Below, in pieces: positions 25,011-33,659 of a stretch of 64,000 bases of DNA. A program made the translations under genes and the position numbers. The first letter of the stretch is position 1, and each line of letters begins with the position of its first letter. Source of the stretch: Firm-04 sp045642925 (GTDB lineage: Bacteria > Bacillota > Clostridia > Oscillospirales > Ruminococcaceae); assembly GCA_045642925.1 (NCBI GenBank), contig JAZUJW010000065.1, positions 21,214-85,213 on the forward strand, given 5' to 3'. The notes under the pieces were generated by a model, which saw only the letters and a list, made by a program, of their open reading frames with translations, had not been told where the DNA came from and searched no databases.

Positions 25011-25732
25011 ACATAGTCCTCCCCAAAATGACATATCTGCGCTGCTTCTGATGTCATGTCATTGCCGTCACGCACAAACAGCGGCGGCTCGATGCGCAGA
25101 AACGACTTCGCATTCTTCATGCCTTCCATCAAAAACAGCCACGGCTCCGACTGCGGTGTTTTGCTTACCATCCGCAGCCGTTTCGGTTCGATTTGATGCG
25201 CACGCATTGCACATACCACATCCGCAAGCCGTTCCGGACGGCAGCACAGGCAAAACCGACCATGAAATTTCAGCAGCTTCGATGCCGCTTCACAAATGTC
25301 ATCTATTCCGCAAGCCACTTCATGCCGCGCAATCTGATGCGCCGTTTGCTCCGACAAAATGCCTGCACCATTCGCTTTATACGGTGGGTTGCAGGTCACA
25401 AGGTCAAGCTGATGGATGGGTGCGCCCTCCCACAGCTCGCACAGGTCTGCACAAATCGGATGAATCACGGGTGAATGCGTACATTTCGCAAGTCCAAGCT
25501 GTAATTGTTCGATGGCTTCGGGCTGAATGTCTACCGCAAAAATCTCCTTCGGCGGACGGCTTCTCTGCATCAGCAGCGGAATGATACCGCAGCCTGTTCC
25601 CAAATCGCAAACCCTGTCTTTCTGATGATAGCGGGAAAATCCCGTCAGCAAAAAGGCATCTGTTCCGAATGTATGCACATCACTGCGGCATACATACAGT
25701 CCTTCTGCCAGATTTTCATATTCCAAACTCAT
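25007..25732 (-). CDS. tRNA1(Val) adenine-37 N6-methyltransferase-like (YfiC/TrmN6 family)
   Basis: The 241-residue Rossmann-fold methyltransferase has a SAM-binding motif VCDLGTGCGIIPLLM and the catalytic NPPY in LVTCNPPYKANGAG, which marks methylation of an exocyclic amino group. The opening YVCRSDVHTFGTDAFLL is typical of the YfiC/TrmN6 group acting on tRNA. In Firmicutes this gene is often beside rsmI, as here. It overlaps rsmI by 4 bp and the upstream DUF3048 gene by 4 bp. The exact tRNA target is an inference. Confidence 0.85.
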   Translation of the reverse strand: MSLEYENLAEGLYVCRSDVHTFGTDAFLLTGFSRYHQKDRVCDLGTGCGIIPLLMQRSRPPKEIFAVDIQPEAIEQLQLGLAKCTHSPVIHPICADLCELWEGAPIHQLDLVTCNPPYKANGAGILSEQTAHQIARHEVACGIDDICEAASKLLKFHGRFCLCCRPERLADVVCAMRAHQIEPKRLRMVSKTPQSEPWLFLMEGMKNAKSFLRIEPPLFVRDGNDMTSEAAQICHFGEDYV

Positions 25733-26859
25733 TCATACCATTCCAGTTTCTGATTGCTGCCAATCAACGCGATATAGCTTTTGCCCGCATTGACAAGCAA
25801 TTCACTGCCATCCTCTGCGTAAAACCGCAAAGGTTCTGCATCGCCTGTTTTCTTCCAAGTAATGGGCTGCCTTGCGCCCGCAGATAAATAGAATCCCGCA
25901 CCGCCGTCCAGCGCAATGTCCATATGGTACTTGTCTTCCCGCTGCTTGACGGTCGTTTGCAGCACAAAAACATTGGTAAACCCAAGCTGCACATTCGCCG
26001 CACTGTCCATATGCGGTGCGCCATTATGCTGTTTCAGATACGTTTTACTCGCATCATCATAGGTAAAGGTACTCCAATAGGGTGTCGAAAAATGCAGCAC
26101 CGCTTCATGGCAAGGTTCTCCTGTCGCAACACACGCCGTTGGTGCGCGGAAAGAAAATGCACTGCCCCTATCGGTTGTGGTACGGAAACCGTATTTTGCA
26201 AAGGCATCCGGCAATTTGCTGCCGTCCAGATAGCCTGTGTGTTCTGATGCATATTCCGCAAGTCTTGCTTCGTCACGGAAAAAGCATACCTGCCAGCCAT
26301 TTATGCCGCCGTCCAGACGGTCAATGCCAAGGCGTTTCAGCGTATCCGCCGCGATGGTCTGGTCTGTGCCCCAATGACAATAGACAGCATCCATACCGTT
26401 TGCCAGCAGCGGATAGTAATAACGGCAGCTTCGCACCGAACAGATGCTCGGCACGTTCTCATAGTCCGCATAGACCGCCATCAACCGCGTAATACCCGCT
26501 TCTACGACCATTTCATAAATAATATCTGCTGCCGCGATACCATATTGCGGCAAAGAAGCCGTCACATTGTTCACCATGACGGCTACGGGACGATGTCCCT
26601 GTGCTGCTTCTGAAAATCCCAATGTGCCTGTCAGAGGATTGATTCCCGCTGCTATCGTCGTGGTTGTCATTGTGGTCGTTGTTTCTGTTGTATCAGTGGT
26701 TGGCTTGGTCGTCATTCTTGCTGTCACGGTCATCACCGCAGTTGTTTCGGCAAATGTGGTTTCTTGTGCAGAAGATTCTTTTGGAGACTGCACATTGCAG
26801 GCGGTCAGCAACAGTGCCGACAGTCCTGCGCACAGCCATCCAGTCCTCCAAAGTTTCAT
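25729..26859 (-). CDS. DUF3048 (YerB-like) lipoprotein
   Basis: The 376-residue protein has a lipoprotein signal with LLLTAC (Cys21), a Thr-rich linker to about residue 70, and then the DUF3048 core. The core starts INPLTGTLGFSEAAQGHRPV, with EMVVEAGITRLMAVY and SVRSCRYYYP in the same order as YerB of Bacillus. The C-terminal part (after about 250) ends with the usual strand-rich subdomain. The role of this family is not known. It lies 18 bp behind cysK and overlaps the tRNA methyltransferase gene by 4 bp. Confidence 0.88.
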   Translation of the reverse strand: MKLWRTGWLCAGLSALLLTACNVQSPKESSAQETTFAETTAVMTVTARMTTKPTTDTTETTTTMTTTTIAAGINPLTGTLGFSEAAQGHRPVAVMVNNVTASLPQYGIAAADIIYEMVVEAGITRLMAVYADYENVPSICSVRSCRYYYPLLANGMDAVYCHWGTDQTIAADTLKRLGIDRLDGGINGWQVCFFRDEARLAEYASEHTGYLDGSKLPDAFAKYGFRTTTDRGSAFSFRAPTACVATGEPCHEAVLHFSTPYWSTFTYDDASKTYLKQHNGAPHMDSAANVQLGFTNVFVLQTTVKQREDKYHMDIALDGGAGFYLSAGARQPITWKKTGDAEPLRFYAEDGSELLVNAGKSYIALIGSNQKLEWYE

Positions 26860-26877
26860 GTGCGCCTTTCCGAGTAA

Positions 26878-27804
26878 TTAATCAAACAATCCCATGGATA
26901 AATAATGTTCCCCGTTATCAGGCAGGAGCGCAATGACTTGTTTTCCTGCATATTCAGGCATTTTTCCGATTTTGCACGCGGCTGCCAATGCAGCGCCGCC
27001 GGAAATGCCGATCAAAATGCCTTCCAGCTTTGCAACCGCTTTGCACGCAGCAAATGCTTCCTCATCGGTAATCGGGAAATATGCATCGCAAACGGCAGTA
27101 TCCATCGTGTCGGGAATGAATCCCGCACCAATGCCCTGCAAACCATGTGCGCCTGCCTTACCGCCCGAAAGTACCGCCGAATTTTTCGGTTCGACTGCCG
27201 CAATATAGACATTCGGATTCTGTTGTTTCAGGTAGCGTCCGACACCGCTGACCGTACCGCCCGTACCTGCACCCGCAACAAATGCCGCAACCTGCCCATC
27301 TGTATCTTCCCAGATTTCAGGGCCTGTGGTGCGAAAATGCGCGTCAGGGTTGGCAGGATTGACAAACTGTCCCGGAATCACAGAACCTTCGATTTCCTTT
27401 TGCAGGGCTTCTGCTTTGGCAATCGCGCCTGCCATGCCGAGTGCACCTTCCGTCAGCACCAATTCCGCACCATGCGCCGTCAAAAGCTGTCTGCGCTCCA
27501 TGCTCATGGTATCGGGCATTGTCAGAATCACGCGCAAATCATACATCGGTGCTGCCGCCGCAAGTCCGATGCCCGTATTGCCGCTGGTCGGTTCAATGAT
27601 GGTGCCGCCGCGTTTCAGCAGACCGCGTGCCATCATATCTTCCAGCATGGAAACCGCTGCACGGTCTTTCACACTGCCCGCAGGATTATACACTTCCAGC
27701 TTGGCAATCAGCTTTGCCTGTACGCCCATTTCTTTCTCATAGCGTTCCAGATGCAGCAGCGGTGTATGACCGCAAAGTTCCGCAAAATTCTCGTAAATCT
27801 TCAT
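26878..27804 (-). CDS. cysK: Cysteine synthase A (O-acetylserine sulfhydrylase)
   Basis: The 308-residue PLP enzyme makes cysteine from O-acetylserine and sulfide. The Schiff-base Lys46 lies in NPAGSVKDRAA, the substrate loop is EPTSGNTGIGLA, and the phosphate-binding glycines are GAGTGGTVSG. The late ISGGAALAAACKIG is also typical. It overlaps tsaD by 4 bp. Placement in an operon with tsaD and TtcA-like sulfur-transfer genes could link cysteine supply to tRNA thiolation, though this is only suggestive. Confidence 0.95.
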   Translation of the reverse strand: MKIYENFAELCGHTPLLHLERYEKEMGVQAKLIAKLEVYNPAGSVKDRAAVSMLEDMMARGLLKRGGTIIEPTSGNTGIGLAAAAPMYDLRVILTMPDTMSMERRQLLTAHGAELVLTEGALGMAGAIAKAEALQKEIEGSVIPGQFVNPANPDAHFRTTGPEIWEDTDGQVAAFVAGAGTGGTVSGVGRYLKQQNPNVYIAAVEPKNSAVLSGGKAGAHGLQGIGAGFIPDTMDTAVCDAYFPITDEEAFAACKAVAKLEGILIGISGGAALAAACKIGKMPEYAGKQVIALLPDNGEHYLSMGLFD

Positions 27805-28844
27805 AAAGAGAATGTCCCTTCTTTCCAGTTGACGGATTCGCCGTGGAGTTCTTTGGATGCCATCGCATTCAGACTTTCATCAGCGGTAATGCCCGCCATG
27901 AAATTGTAATATCCCTGACTTGCAATCATCGCGGCATTATCTCCGCAGAGTGCAATGGTCGGCATATACAGCGTCATGCCGTTTGCCTCACAGGCTGCCG
28001 CCAGCGTATTGCGCACACCCGAATTTGCCGAAACACCGCCTGAAAGGGCAATCGTCTGATAGCCGAATGCCTTTGCCGCCGCAATGGTTTTTTCCGTCAC
28101 AGCATCCGCAATGGATTGCTGCAACGCCGCCGCCAAATCCTGACGGTTGATTTCCGTACCGCACTGTTCAGCATGATGCAGCAGATTGACCACATAGGTC
28201 TTCAGTCCCGAAAAACTGAAATCATACGGATTTCCGTCCATTTTTGCTTTCGGCAGTTTGAATGTCGCCGCATTGCCGCACTGTGCCGCCTTGTCAACGT
28301 GCAATCCGCCCGGATACGGAAATCCCATCGCACGCGCACATTTGTCAAAGCATTCCCCTGCTGCATCATCGCGTGTTCTGCCGATGGTCTGAAACGTGGT
28401 GTAGTCGGTCACTGCCGCGATTCTGGTATGTCCGCCGCTGACAATAATGCCCAGATACGGCGGTTTCAAATCAGGATGCAGCAAATAATTTGCCGCTGCG
28501 TGTCCTTCGGTATGGTGTACGGGAATCAGCGGTTTATTGGCAGCAAGTGCGAGCCCTTTCGCAAAGCTGACACCGACCAGCAGTGCGCCGATGAGTCCCG
28601 GTGCAAACGTCACCGCAATGCCGTCCACATCCGCAATGGTCATCTTTGCATCGGCAAGCGCCTGTTCGACCACAGGAAGAATATTCTCCAAATGACGGCG
28701 TGATGCCAGTTCCGGCACAACGCCGCCATATTTTTTGTGTTCATCCGCCTGCGATGCGATGACATTTGACAGAATAATTCTGCCGTCCTCGACAACCGAT
28801 GCCGCCGTTTCATCGCAGGAACTTTCAATTCCGAGAATCCGCAT
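27801..28844 (-). CDS. tsaD: tRNA N6-adenosine threonylcarbamoyltransferase TsaD
   Basis: The 347-residue ASKHA-fold protein is the catalytic subunit that places the threonylcarbamoyl group on A37 of ANN-decoding tRNAs. It starts MRILGIESSCDETAAS, and the metal-binding histidines His111 and His115 lie in VHHTEGHAAANYL. The family segments GIIVSGGHTRI and ALSGGVSANSGVR are present. Its start overlaps the stop of the TtcA-like gene by one base. Partners TsaB and TsaE are not in the window. Confidence 0.96.
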   Translation of the reverse strand: MRILGIESSCDETAASVVEDGRIILSNVIASQADEHKKYGGVVPELASRRHLENILPVVEQALADAKMTIADVDGIAVTFAPGLIGALLVGVSFAKGLALAANKPLIPVHHTEGHAAANYLLHPDLKPPYLGIIVSGGHTRIAAVTDYTTFQTIGRTRDDAAGECFDKCARAMGFPYPGGLHVDKAAQCGNAATFKLPKAKMDGNPYDFSFSGLKTYVVNLLHHAEQCGTEINRQDLAAALQQSIADAVTEKTIAAAKAFGYQTIALSGGVSANSGVRNTLAAACEANGMTLYMPTIALCGDNAAMIASQGYYNFMAGITADESLNAMASKELHGESVNWKEGTFSL

Positions 28845-29668
28845 TACGATTCCTCTCCTGACTGTTTTTTCATGACTTCCTCCAGCATATGAAAGCGTTC
28901 CGCTTTGCCGTTGGTAGAGGGGTCATCCATTGATAAATTACGCTGATACGTTTTTCCGCCCCAGCCGTCCACGTTTGCGCGCCGCATAGCGCCAAACACG
29001 CGCGTTTTGAAGCCGCCGTCCATGCGTTCACGTTCCCGAATAAAGTTTTTCATTTCTTCACGGGATGTGTGCCCGTCCACAGGACAGCGCGACCGCACCA
29101 CGACCGGCACATTTTGCTTTGCCGCATGAATAATATCGCGTTCAGGCGCAAAACTCAGCGGACGAATCAGCGTCAGGTCTTTGCGTGACAAATAGGATTT
29201 CGGCGCATAGCATCCGATTCTTCCCTCAATGAACAGATTCATCAGAAAGGTTTCGATCGCATCATCATTATGATGTCCCAGTGCAAGCTTATTGCAGCCG
29301 AATTCTTTTGCAGTGTCATGCAAAGCACCGCGCCGCATTTTTGCACAAAGGCTGCACGGATGTGCCTCCTTGCGGACATCGAACACGATTTTTCCGATTT
29401 CTGTCGGAATCAGGTGATATTCGATGCCAAGCTGTTCGCAGTACTCCGCCACGGGAGAATAGTCCGTTGGAATGCCGCCAAACTGCGGGTCAAGGGTAAT
29501 CCCGACCAGTTCATAATCCAGCAGTCCGAACCGCTGAAAGTCATGCAGTGCCGTCAGCAGGACAAGACTGTCCTTTCCGCCTGAAATGCCGACCGCAATT
29601 CTGTCACCATTTTGAATCAAGTCAAATTCCTGCACCGCACGGCGCAGATAGCCCAGTATCTTCTGCAT
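28844..29668 (-). CDS. TtcA-like tRNA thiolation ATPase
   Basis: The 274-residue protein has the PP-loop SGGKDS (residues 29-34) and the paired cysteines PCSLCAKMRRGAL, plus a later Cys in RSRCPVDGH. These are the cluster ligands of the TtcA/TtuA class that thiolates tRNA bases. GHHNDDAIETFLMNLF is the adenylation-side signature. The family includes TtcA (C32) and related enzymes, so the base is not settled. It begins 27 bp after a terminator hairpin of the upstream gene and leads the tsaD-cysK-rsmI run. No strong promoter fits in that short gap, so some transcription probably reads through. Confidence 0.88.
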   Translation of the reverse strand: MQKILGYLRRAVQEFDLIQNGDRIAVGISGGKDSLVLLTALHDFQRFGLLDYELVGITLDPQFGGIPTDYSPVAEYCEQLGIEYHLIPTEIGKIVFDVRKEAHPCSLCAKMRRGALHDTAKEFGCNKLALGHHNDDAIETFLMNLFIEGRIGCYAPKSYLSRKDLTLIRPLSFAPERDIIHAAKQNVPVVVRSRCPVDGHTSREEMKNFIRERERMDGGFKTRVFGAMRRANVDGWGGKTYQRNLSMDDPSTNGKAERFHMLEEVMKKQSGEES

Positions 29669-29694
29669 ATTCCATACTCCCGTATCATTCCAAT

Positions 29695-29729
29695 AAAAAA
29701 CGGGATGCGCCGATGTAAGCCATCCCGTT
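29695..29729 (-). terminator. Terminator between the Cys-rich protein and the TtcA-like gene
   Basis: On the minus strand ACGGGATG pairs with CATCCCGT and runs into TTTTTT. The next gene starts only 27 bp on, so leaky termination could set the expression ratio. Confidence 0.8.
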
Positions 29730-29751
29730 TATTGCATAGTGTTTGCAGAAC

Positions 29752-30081
29752 TTATTCTGCCTTATCCGTGTTTTCTTCCGTCTTTTCAGCTTCTGCTTCC
29801 GCAGCAGGAGCTTCTTCGGCAGGAGCTTCTGCTTTTTCCTCATCGGCAGACGGAGAAACTGCTTCTGCGACTTCCTCATCCTCCTCAGGAATCCGAACAT
29901 CGAGATTATCGTCACAAACACCGCAGACGTTGCAGCTATCGCAGCAGCACATATCGTCTTCTTCCATATCGCCTGCATCGTAGTGGCAGCATTCTTCTTC
30001 TTTCCGTTTCAGCAGCACCAACAGTGCAGCCGTACCTGCGGCAGCCGCCGCAATCAATGCAAGTGCAGTCAATTTTTTCAT
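29752..30081 (-). CDS. Small membrane-anchored, Cys-rich, highly acidic protein
   Basis: The 109-residue protein has one N-terminal helix (residues 5-24). A basic KRKEEECCHYD follows, then a dense Cys cluster, CCCDSCNVCGVCDD, and a long Glu/Ala/Pro tail without clear fold. The helix with following KRK suggests that the cluster is cytoplasmic or that the helix is an uncleaved anchor. The CxxCxxCxxC spacing could bind metal or an Fe-S cluster. I do not recognise the family. It has its own strong promoter and GAGGTAG ribosome site. Confidence 0.75.
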   Translation of the reverse strand: MKKLTALALIAAAAAGTAALLVLLKRKEEECCHYDAGDMEEDDMCCCDSCNVCGVCDDNLDVRIPEEDEEVAEAVSPSADEEKAEAPAEEAPAAEAEAEKTEENTDKAE

Positions 30082-30181
30082 ACTACTACCTCATTTCTCC
30101 GCATCATTGAATATATTATCATTTGATACATTAGCAATTATCAGATCCCGTTCATGCGGCGAACAAAATCTTTATATTGTT

Positions 30182-30210
30182 ATTATACCACAGTTCCCAT
30201 AAAATTTCAA
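30182..30210 (-). promoter_or_regulatory. Sigma-A promoter of the Cys-rich protein
   Basis: On the minus strand TTGAAA (30210-30205), 17 bp, TATAAT (30187-30182), with extended -10 TGG. The -35 overlaps the stop codon region of the FkbH-like gene. Confidence 0.8.
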
Positions 30211-31964
30211 GTGTTTTTTTCACTTTTCAGCGGATTTTCGCTTTGAACAGAAATTTTGGTCTGGTGCGGCACATAACAGTGGCAATCCAGCCGATATTTT
30301 CCATCTCCGAGCGGTGTCATACCGCGTTCCTCGTAGAAGTCAGCGACCATCTTGTTTTTAGCAGTCGGGAGATACTCAGCCAGCAGCGTATCACAGCCGC
30401 ATTCGAGTGTCAGCGCGACAATTGCATCAAACAGACAGACCTCCACACCACGCCGCAAAACACGGCAGCTCATCAGCCAAGTGTCGATAAACATTGCATG
30501 ATCTTGTTTTTTCAGAATGACCACGCTGATCAGTCCATGTTCCCCGAAGCGGTCAGCAAGCGTCATATAGCGTGTCACATAGTCAGGATCTTTCGCAATG
30601 GCTTCAATTTCCGCATCCGTATAGCGTACCGTGCGCAGGTTGAACTGGTTGGAACGCTGTGTCAGCTGCGCAATGCGTGCATAATGGAACGAATCAAACG
30701 GTGCGATGACGCCCTGCATTTCCAGCGCATCCAAATAGGCATCATAATCCGCATAACTGCTTTGTGCGGCACGGCGGTCTGCTTCTGCACGGTACTGCGC
30801 AGTTCTTGCGGCATCTTCCTCCGAATAGCCTGCCGCCTCAAACAAATGAAGCTGTTCGAGATACTGCGGCACGAGGGCGGGGTCTTCGGGCAGTTCGGGA
30901 ACGTTCACTTCCGGCAGCATTCCCCGCACCAGATTGCGCTCAAAGGGATTGTCGTCCAGAAATACCAGACTGTCCATGCCGATGTTCAATTGCTGCTGTA
31001 TCATGCGGATATTCTGCGCTTTGTCATCCCAGTTTGCTGCGAATGCCGCAAAGTCTTCCAGATGCAGCACCATCTCAGGATGTTTCAGGAACGGCTCTTT
31101 CGCCGTATCTTCGTTATTCTTACTGCATACAGCAAGCAGGATACCACGCTCCTGCAAGCCTTTCAGCCAGCGCTGCAATGCCGTGAAAGCGGGACCTGTG
31201 CCGAGTTCGCCCAGTTCAATGCCGTCTACGCCGTCATCCCCGATGACACCGCCCCAAAGCGTATTGTCAAGGTCAGTAATGACGCATTTTTTGATTCTGC
31301 CCTGTGTTGCCAGAACGGTATCCATCACAGCGGCAGCGGCATACGGCAGCGCATTCGTCTGCATTGCCATTTTTGCCAGATACCACATTCTGCTGTCGCC
31401 AAAGGCGGCATCGCCAAGCATGGCACGAATGTCCGAAAGCATGACAGGATACACATTCGGGTATTGGTTTGCAATGCATTCGCTCATCATTCCGTTGAGT
31501 TTTCTGCATTGATACGCAAAAGAAACAGGGGTACGCAGTGCAAAGCTGCCAAACACCGCATCTCTCGTTTCCGGAAAGTCAAAGACCAGTATTTTCGCGC
31601 CGCATTGTCTTGCCGCCGCATCCCAGAGCATCGTCATGCGGGAAAGTTCCTTCTGTGCAAAGTCTGAACGCTCCGCAGACGGCGTATCCTCAAAGCGCAT
31701 TTTCAGCTTTTGTACGGAAAAGAACAGCAGCACATAATCAGGATGCCCTGCGTAAAGTTCCGAATCCGCATCCAGCAAAAGCGCTTCCATCTGGTCATAA
31801 TCCGCATCATACACATCCAGCGGAAACCCTCTGCGTGCGGATTCTCCGCGCAGTGCCACGGCAAGCTGCTGTGTAGCACAGTCACCGAGCAACGCAAGCT
31901 TTTTGCAGGGCTTTTCTGAATGCTTCGCCAGTTTTTTCAGGGTAACATAGGTAACAGTATCCAA
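30207..31964 (-). CDS. FkbH-like protein: SGNH-like domain, HAD-IIIC phosphatase domain and GNAT-like domain
   Basis: The 585-residue protein has an N-terminal SGNH-like region (KKLALLGDCATQQL), then a HAD-IIIC core with Asp231 and Asp233 in VITDLDNTLWGGVIGDDG. A C-terminal GNAT-like part follows (TQRSNQFNLRT, DRFGEHGLISVVIL). FkbH enzymes in polyketide clusters move a glyceryl unit from 1,3-bisphosphoglycerate to an acyl carrier protein. No carrier protein or polyketide gene is adjacent, so this one is an orphan. Here it follows a cell-wall amidase gene in an operon, so a wall- or surface-related use is possible. The start codon is TTG 31964 with GGAG six bases before it; no ATG fits. Confidence 0.82.
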   Translation of the reverse strand: MDTVTYVTLKKLAKHSEKPCKKLALLGDCATQQLAVALRGESARRGFPLDVYDADYDQMEALLLDADSELYAGHPDYVLLFFSVQKLKMRFEDTPSAERSDFAQKELSRMTMLWDAAARQCGAKILVFDFPETRDAVFGSFALRTPVSFAYQCRKLNGMMSECIANQYPNVYPVMLSDIRAMLGDAAFGDSRMWYLAKMAMQTNALPYAAAAVMDTVLATQGRIKKCVITDLDNTLWGGVIGDDGVDGIELGELGTGPAFTALQRWLKGLQERGILLAVCSKNNEDTAKEPFLKHPEMVLHLEDFAAFAANWDDKAQNIRMIQQQLNIGMDSLVFLDDNPFERNLVRGMLPEVNVPELPEDPALVPQYLEQLHLFEAAGYSEEDAARTAQYRAEADRRAAQSSYADYDAYLDALEMQGVIAPFDSFHYARIAQLTQRSNQFNLRTVRYTDAEIEAIAKDPDYVTRYMTLADRFGEHGLISVVILKKQDHAMFIDTWLMSCRVLRRGVEVCLFDAIVALTLECGCDTLLAEYLPTAKNKMVADFYEERGMTPLGDGKYRLDCHCYVPHQTKISVQSENPLKSEKNT

Positions 31965-31988
31965 GTTTGCTCCGTCCTTTTCTTCCGC

Positions 31989-32804
31989 TTAGTTTTGGAC
32001 TGTCGGCTGATACATTTCTTTGTCCTCACCGAATTCCACGATCGCACGCGCAATATTATCAGCATAATCCTTCAGATGCGAGTCAAAGTTCTTGTTATCC
32101 TCATCCGAGGTCAGGAATCCCAGCTCGATCAGACAACTCGGCATATTGGTATGTGCATTGACATAATAGCTGTCATCGGAATTGTCCGCATTCGCGCCGG
32201 ATGTGCCGCGGAAACCGTTTCGGATACCACGGTCTTTGGAGATGCCGACTTTCTCCAGCATTTCCATTATGTACTGCGCCAGCAGCTTGTCATAATGCTT
32301 TTCGTCCGAATCATTCACCCAGATTTCCACGCCCTTGCCTTCATCTGCCGAATTGCGGTGCAGGGAAACAAACAGGTCTGCATTCGCATCATTGGCAATT
32401 TTGCAGCGGTCTTCCAGTGTTACAAACACGTCCGTATCGCGTGTCAGGATCACATGAACATTCGGATATGCTTTCAGGGCATCATAGACTGCAAGTCCCA
32501 TCGTCAGGTTATCATCCTTTTCCAGACGTGTGCCGTCCTGGTTCTTTGTGCCGCCGTCATGCGCACCGTGACCGGGATCGAGTACCACAATGAAATCATC
32601 TATGGCAGTTGTTTCCACGGAAGGAACGGTCGTCGTTGCCGTTGTCGTGCTTTCTGCCGAAACAGCAGAACTTTCCTCCACGGGTTCTTCTTTGCCGCAG
32701 GACCGTACCAGTCCACAAATCAAAATAATCAGCAGGATCAGAGGGCCAAAGACCATAGCAACACGATCCCAGCGGATCCGTTTCAGAATTCTCTTATCTA
32801 TCAT
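31989..32804 (-). CDS. N-acetylmuramoyl-L-alanine amidase (Amidase_3), membrane-anchored
   Basis: The protein has 271 residues from ATG 32804, which has a GGAG site seven bases upstream. Residues 17-33 are a membrane anchor, followed by a Ser/Thr-rich linker. The zinc amidase domain starts FIVVLDPGHGAHDGG, with His79 as first ligand, then EKDDNLTMGLAVYDAL (second ligand Glu) and DLFVSLHRNS (third ligand His). The catalytic Glu is in CLIELGFLTSDEDN. The enzyme cuts the bond between muramic acid and the stem peptide. It sits between a HAD phosphatase gene (16 bp) and the FkbH-like gene (24 bp). Confidence 0.93.
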   Translation of the reverse strand: MIDKRILKRIRWDRVAMVFGPLILLIILICGLVRSCGKEEPVEESSAVSAESTTTATTTVPSVETTAIDDFIVVLDPGHGAHDGGTKNQDGTRLEKDDNLTMGLAVYDALKAYPNVHVILTRDTDVFVTLEDRCKIANDANADLFVSLHRNSADEGKGVEIWVNDSDEKHYDKLLAQYIMEMLEKVGISKDRGIRNGFRGTSGANADNSDDSYYVNAHTNMPSCLIELGFLTSDEDNKNFDSHLKDYADNIARAIVEFGEDKEMYQPTVQN

Positions 32805-32820
32805 TTTTACGCTCCATCTT

Positions 32821-33477
32821 TTATTTTTCAGCAAGCAGGCAGCATTGCAGATCCGATACCGTATCACAGATGATATCAGCGCCGTATTTCTCCAGTTCTC
32901 CGGCGGGTGCAAAGCCGTATCGCACGCCAATGCTGGAAATGCCGCAGTTTTTTGCCCCTATGATGTCATGTTTGCGGTCGCCGACCATCACGACATTATC
33001 AAGCGAAGTTCGCCCCAGCCGATGCAGTGTTTCAAGAATGACATCTGTTTTCCGGGTACGTTCACCGCTGAGTTCACTGCCTGTCACCACGTCAAAATAC
33101 TGTGCCAGATCAAAATGCTGCAAAATCTTCTGCGTAAAGACTTCAGGCTTCGAAGTTGCGACTGCCAGCACCTTTCCTGCCCGCTTCAAATCTGTAAGGC
33201 ATTCAATGATGCCGTCATAAACGATATTTTCGTAGAGTCCGACAGCGGAAAAGCGTTCGCGGTATTTTGCGACTGCCGCTTCTGCCTGTTCCTGCGAAAA
33301 ACCATAATATTGTGAAAAGGATTCCGTCAACGGCGGCCCGATAAACGCATAAAGCTGTGTTCTGTCCGAAACGGAAATGCCGAATGATCCGAGTGCATAC
33401 TGCACCGACTTCGTAATGCCCTCCGCAGGATTCGTCAGCGTACCATCCAAATCAAAAAGAATGGTCTGATACATCAT
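32821..33477 (-). CDS. HAD-family phosphatase, phosphoglycolate-phosphatase-like
   Basis: The 218-residue hydrolase has the nucleophile Asp9 and Asp11 in LFDLDGTLT. Motif II is VLAVATSKPEVFTQK and motif IV is VVMVGDRKHDIIGAKNCG, the layout of the Gph/PgpB-like HAD group with a helical cap after motif I (EGITKSVQYALGSFGI). The substrate is uncertain: phosphoglycolate, pyrophosphate or a sugar phosphate. It leads the operon with the amidase and FkbH-like genes. AAGGAG lies eight bases before ATG 33477. Confidence 0.88.
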   Translation of the reverse strand: MMYQTILFDLDGTLTNPAEGITKSVQYALGSFGISVSDRTQLYAFIGPPLTESFSQYYGFSQEQAEAAVAKYRERFSAVGLYENIVYDGIIECLTDLKRAGKVLAVATSKPEVFTQKILQHFDLAQYFDVVTGSELSGERTRKTDVILETLHRLGRTSLDNVVMVGDRKHDIIGAKNCGISSIGVRYGFAPAGELEKYGADIICDTVSDLQCCLLAEK

Positions 33478-33500
33478 GGTTCACACTCCTTTTCCGTAAT

Positions 33501-33529
33501 AGTATAACATACCTTATCAAAAAAAGCAA
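33501..33529 (-). promoter_or_regulatory. Promoter of the HAD-amidase-FkbH operon
   Basis: On the minus strand TTGCTT (33529-33524), 17 bp, TATACT (33506-33501), about 24 bp before the HAD start. Confidence 0.65.
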
Positions 33530-33603
33530 GCCTATTTGCAATTTCTGCGCCATAAACACGCAGATGCGAAATAATTTTCCGAATGAGAATGTATCTGCGG
33601 ACA

Positions 33604-33632
33604 TTGACAAATGCAGCAAAATGTGATACCAT
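33604..33632 (+). promoter_or_regulatory. Promoter of the GH3 gene
   Basis: TTGACA (33604-33609), 17 bp, TACCAT (33627-33632), with extended -10 TGA. It lies back to back with the HAD operon promoter. Confidence 0.75.
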
Positions 33633-33659
33633 GAGAAAAAAACAAAAGGGTGATTGCTC

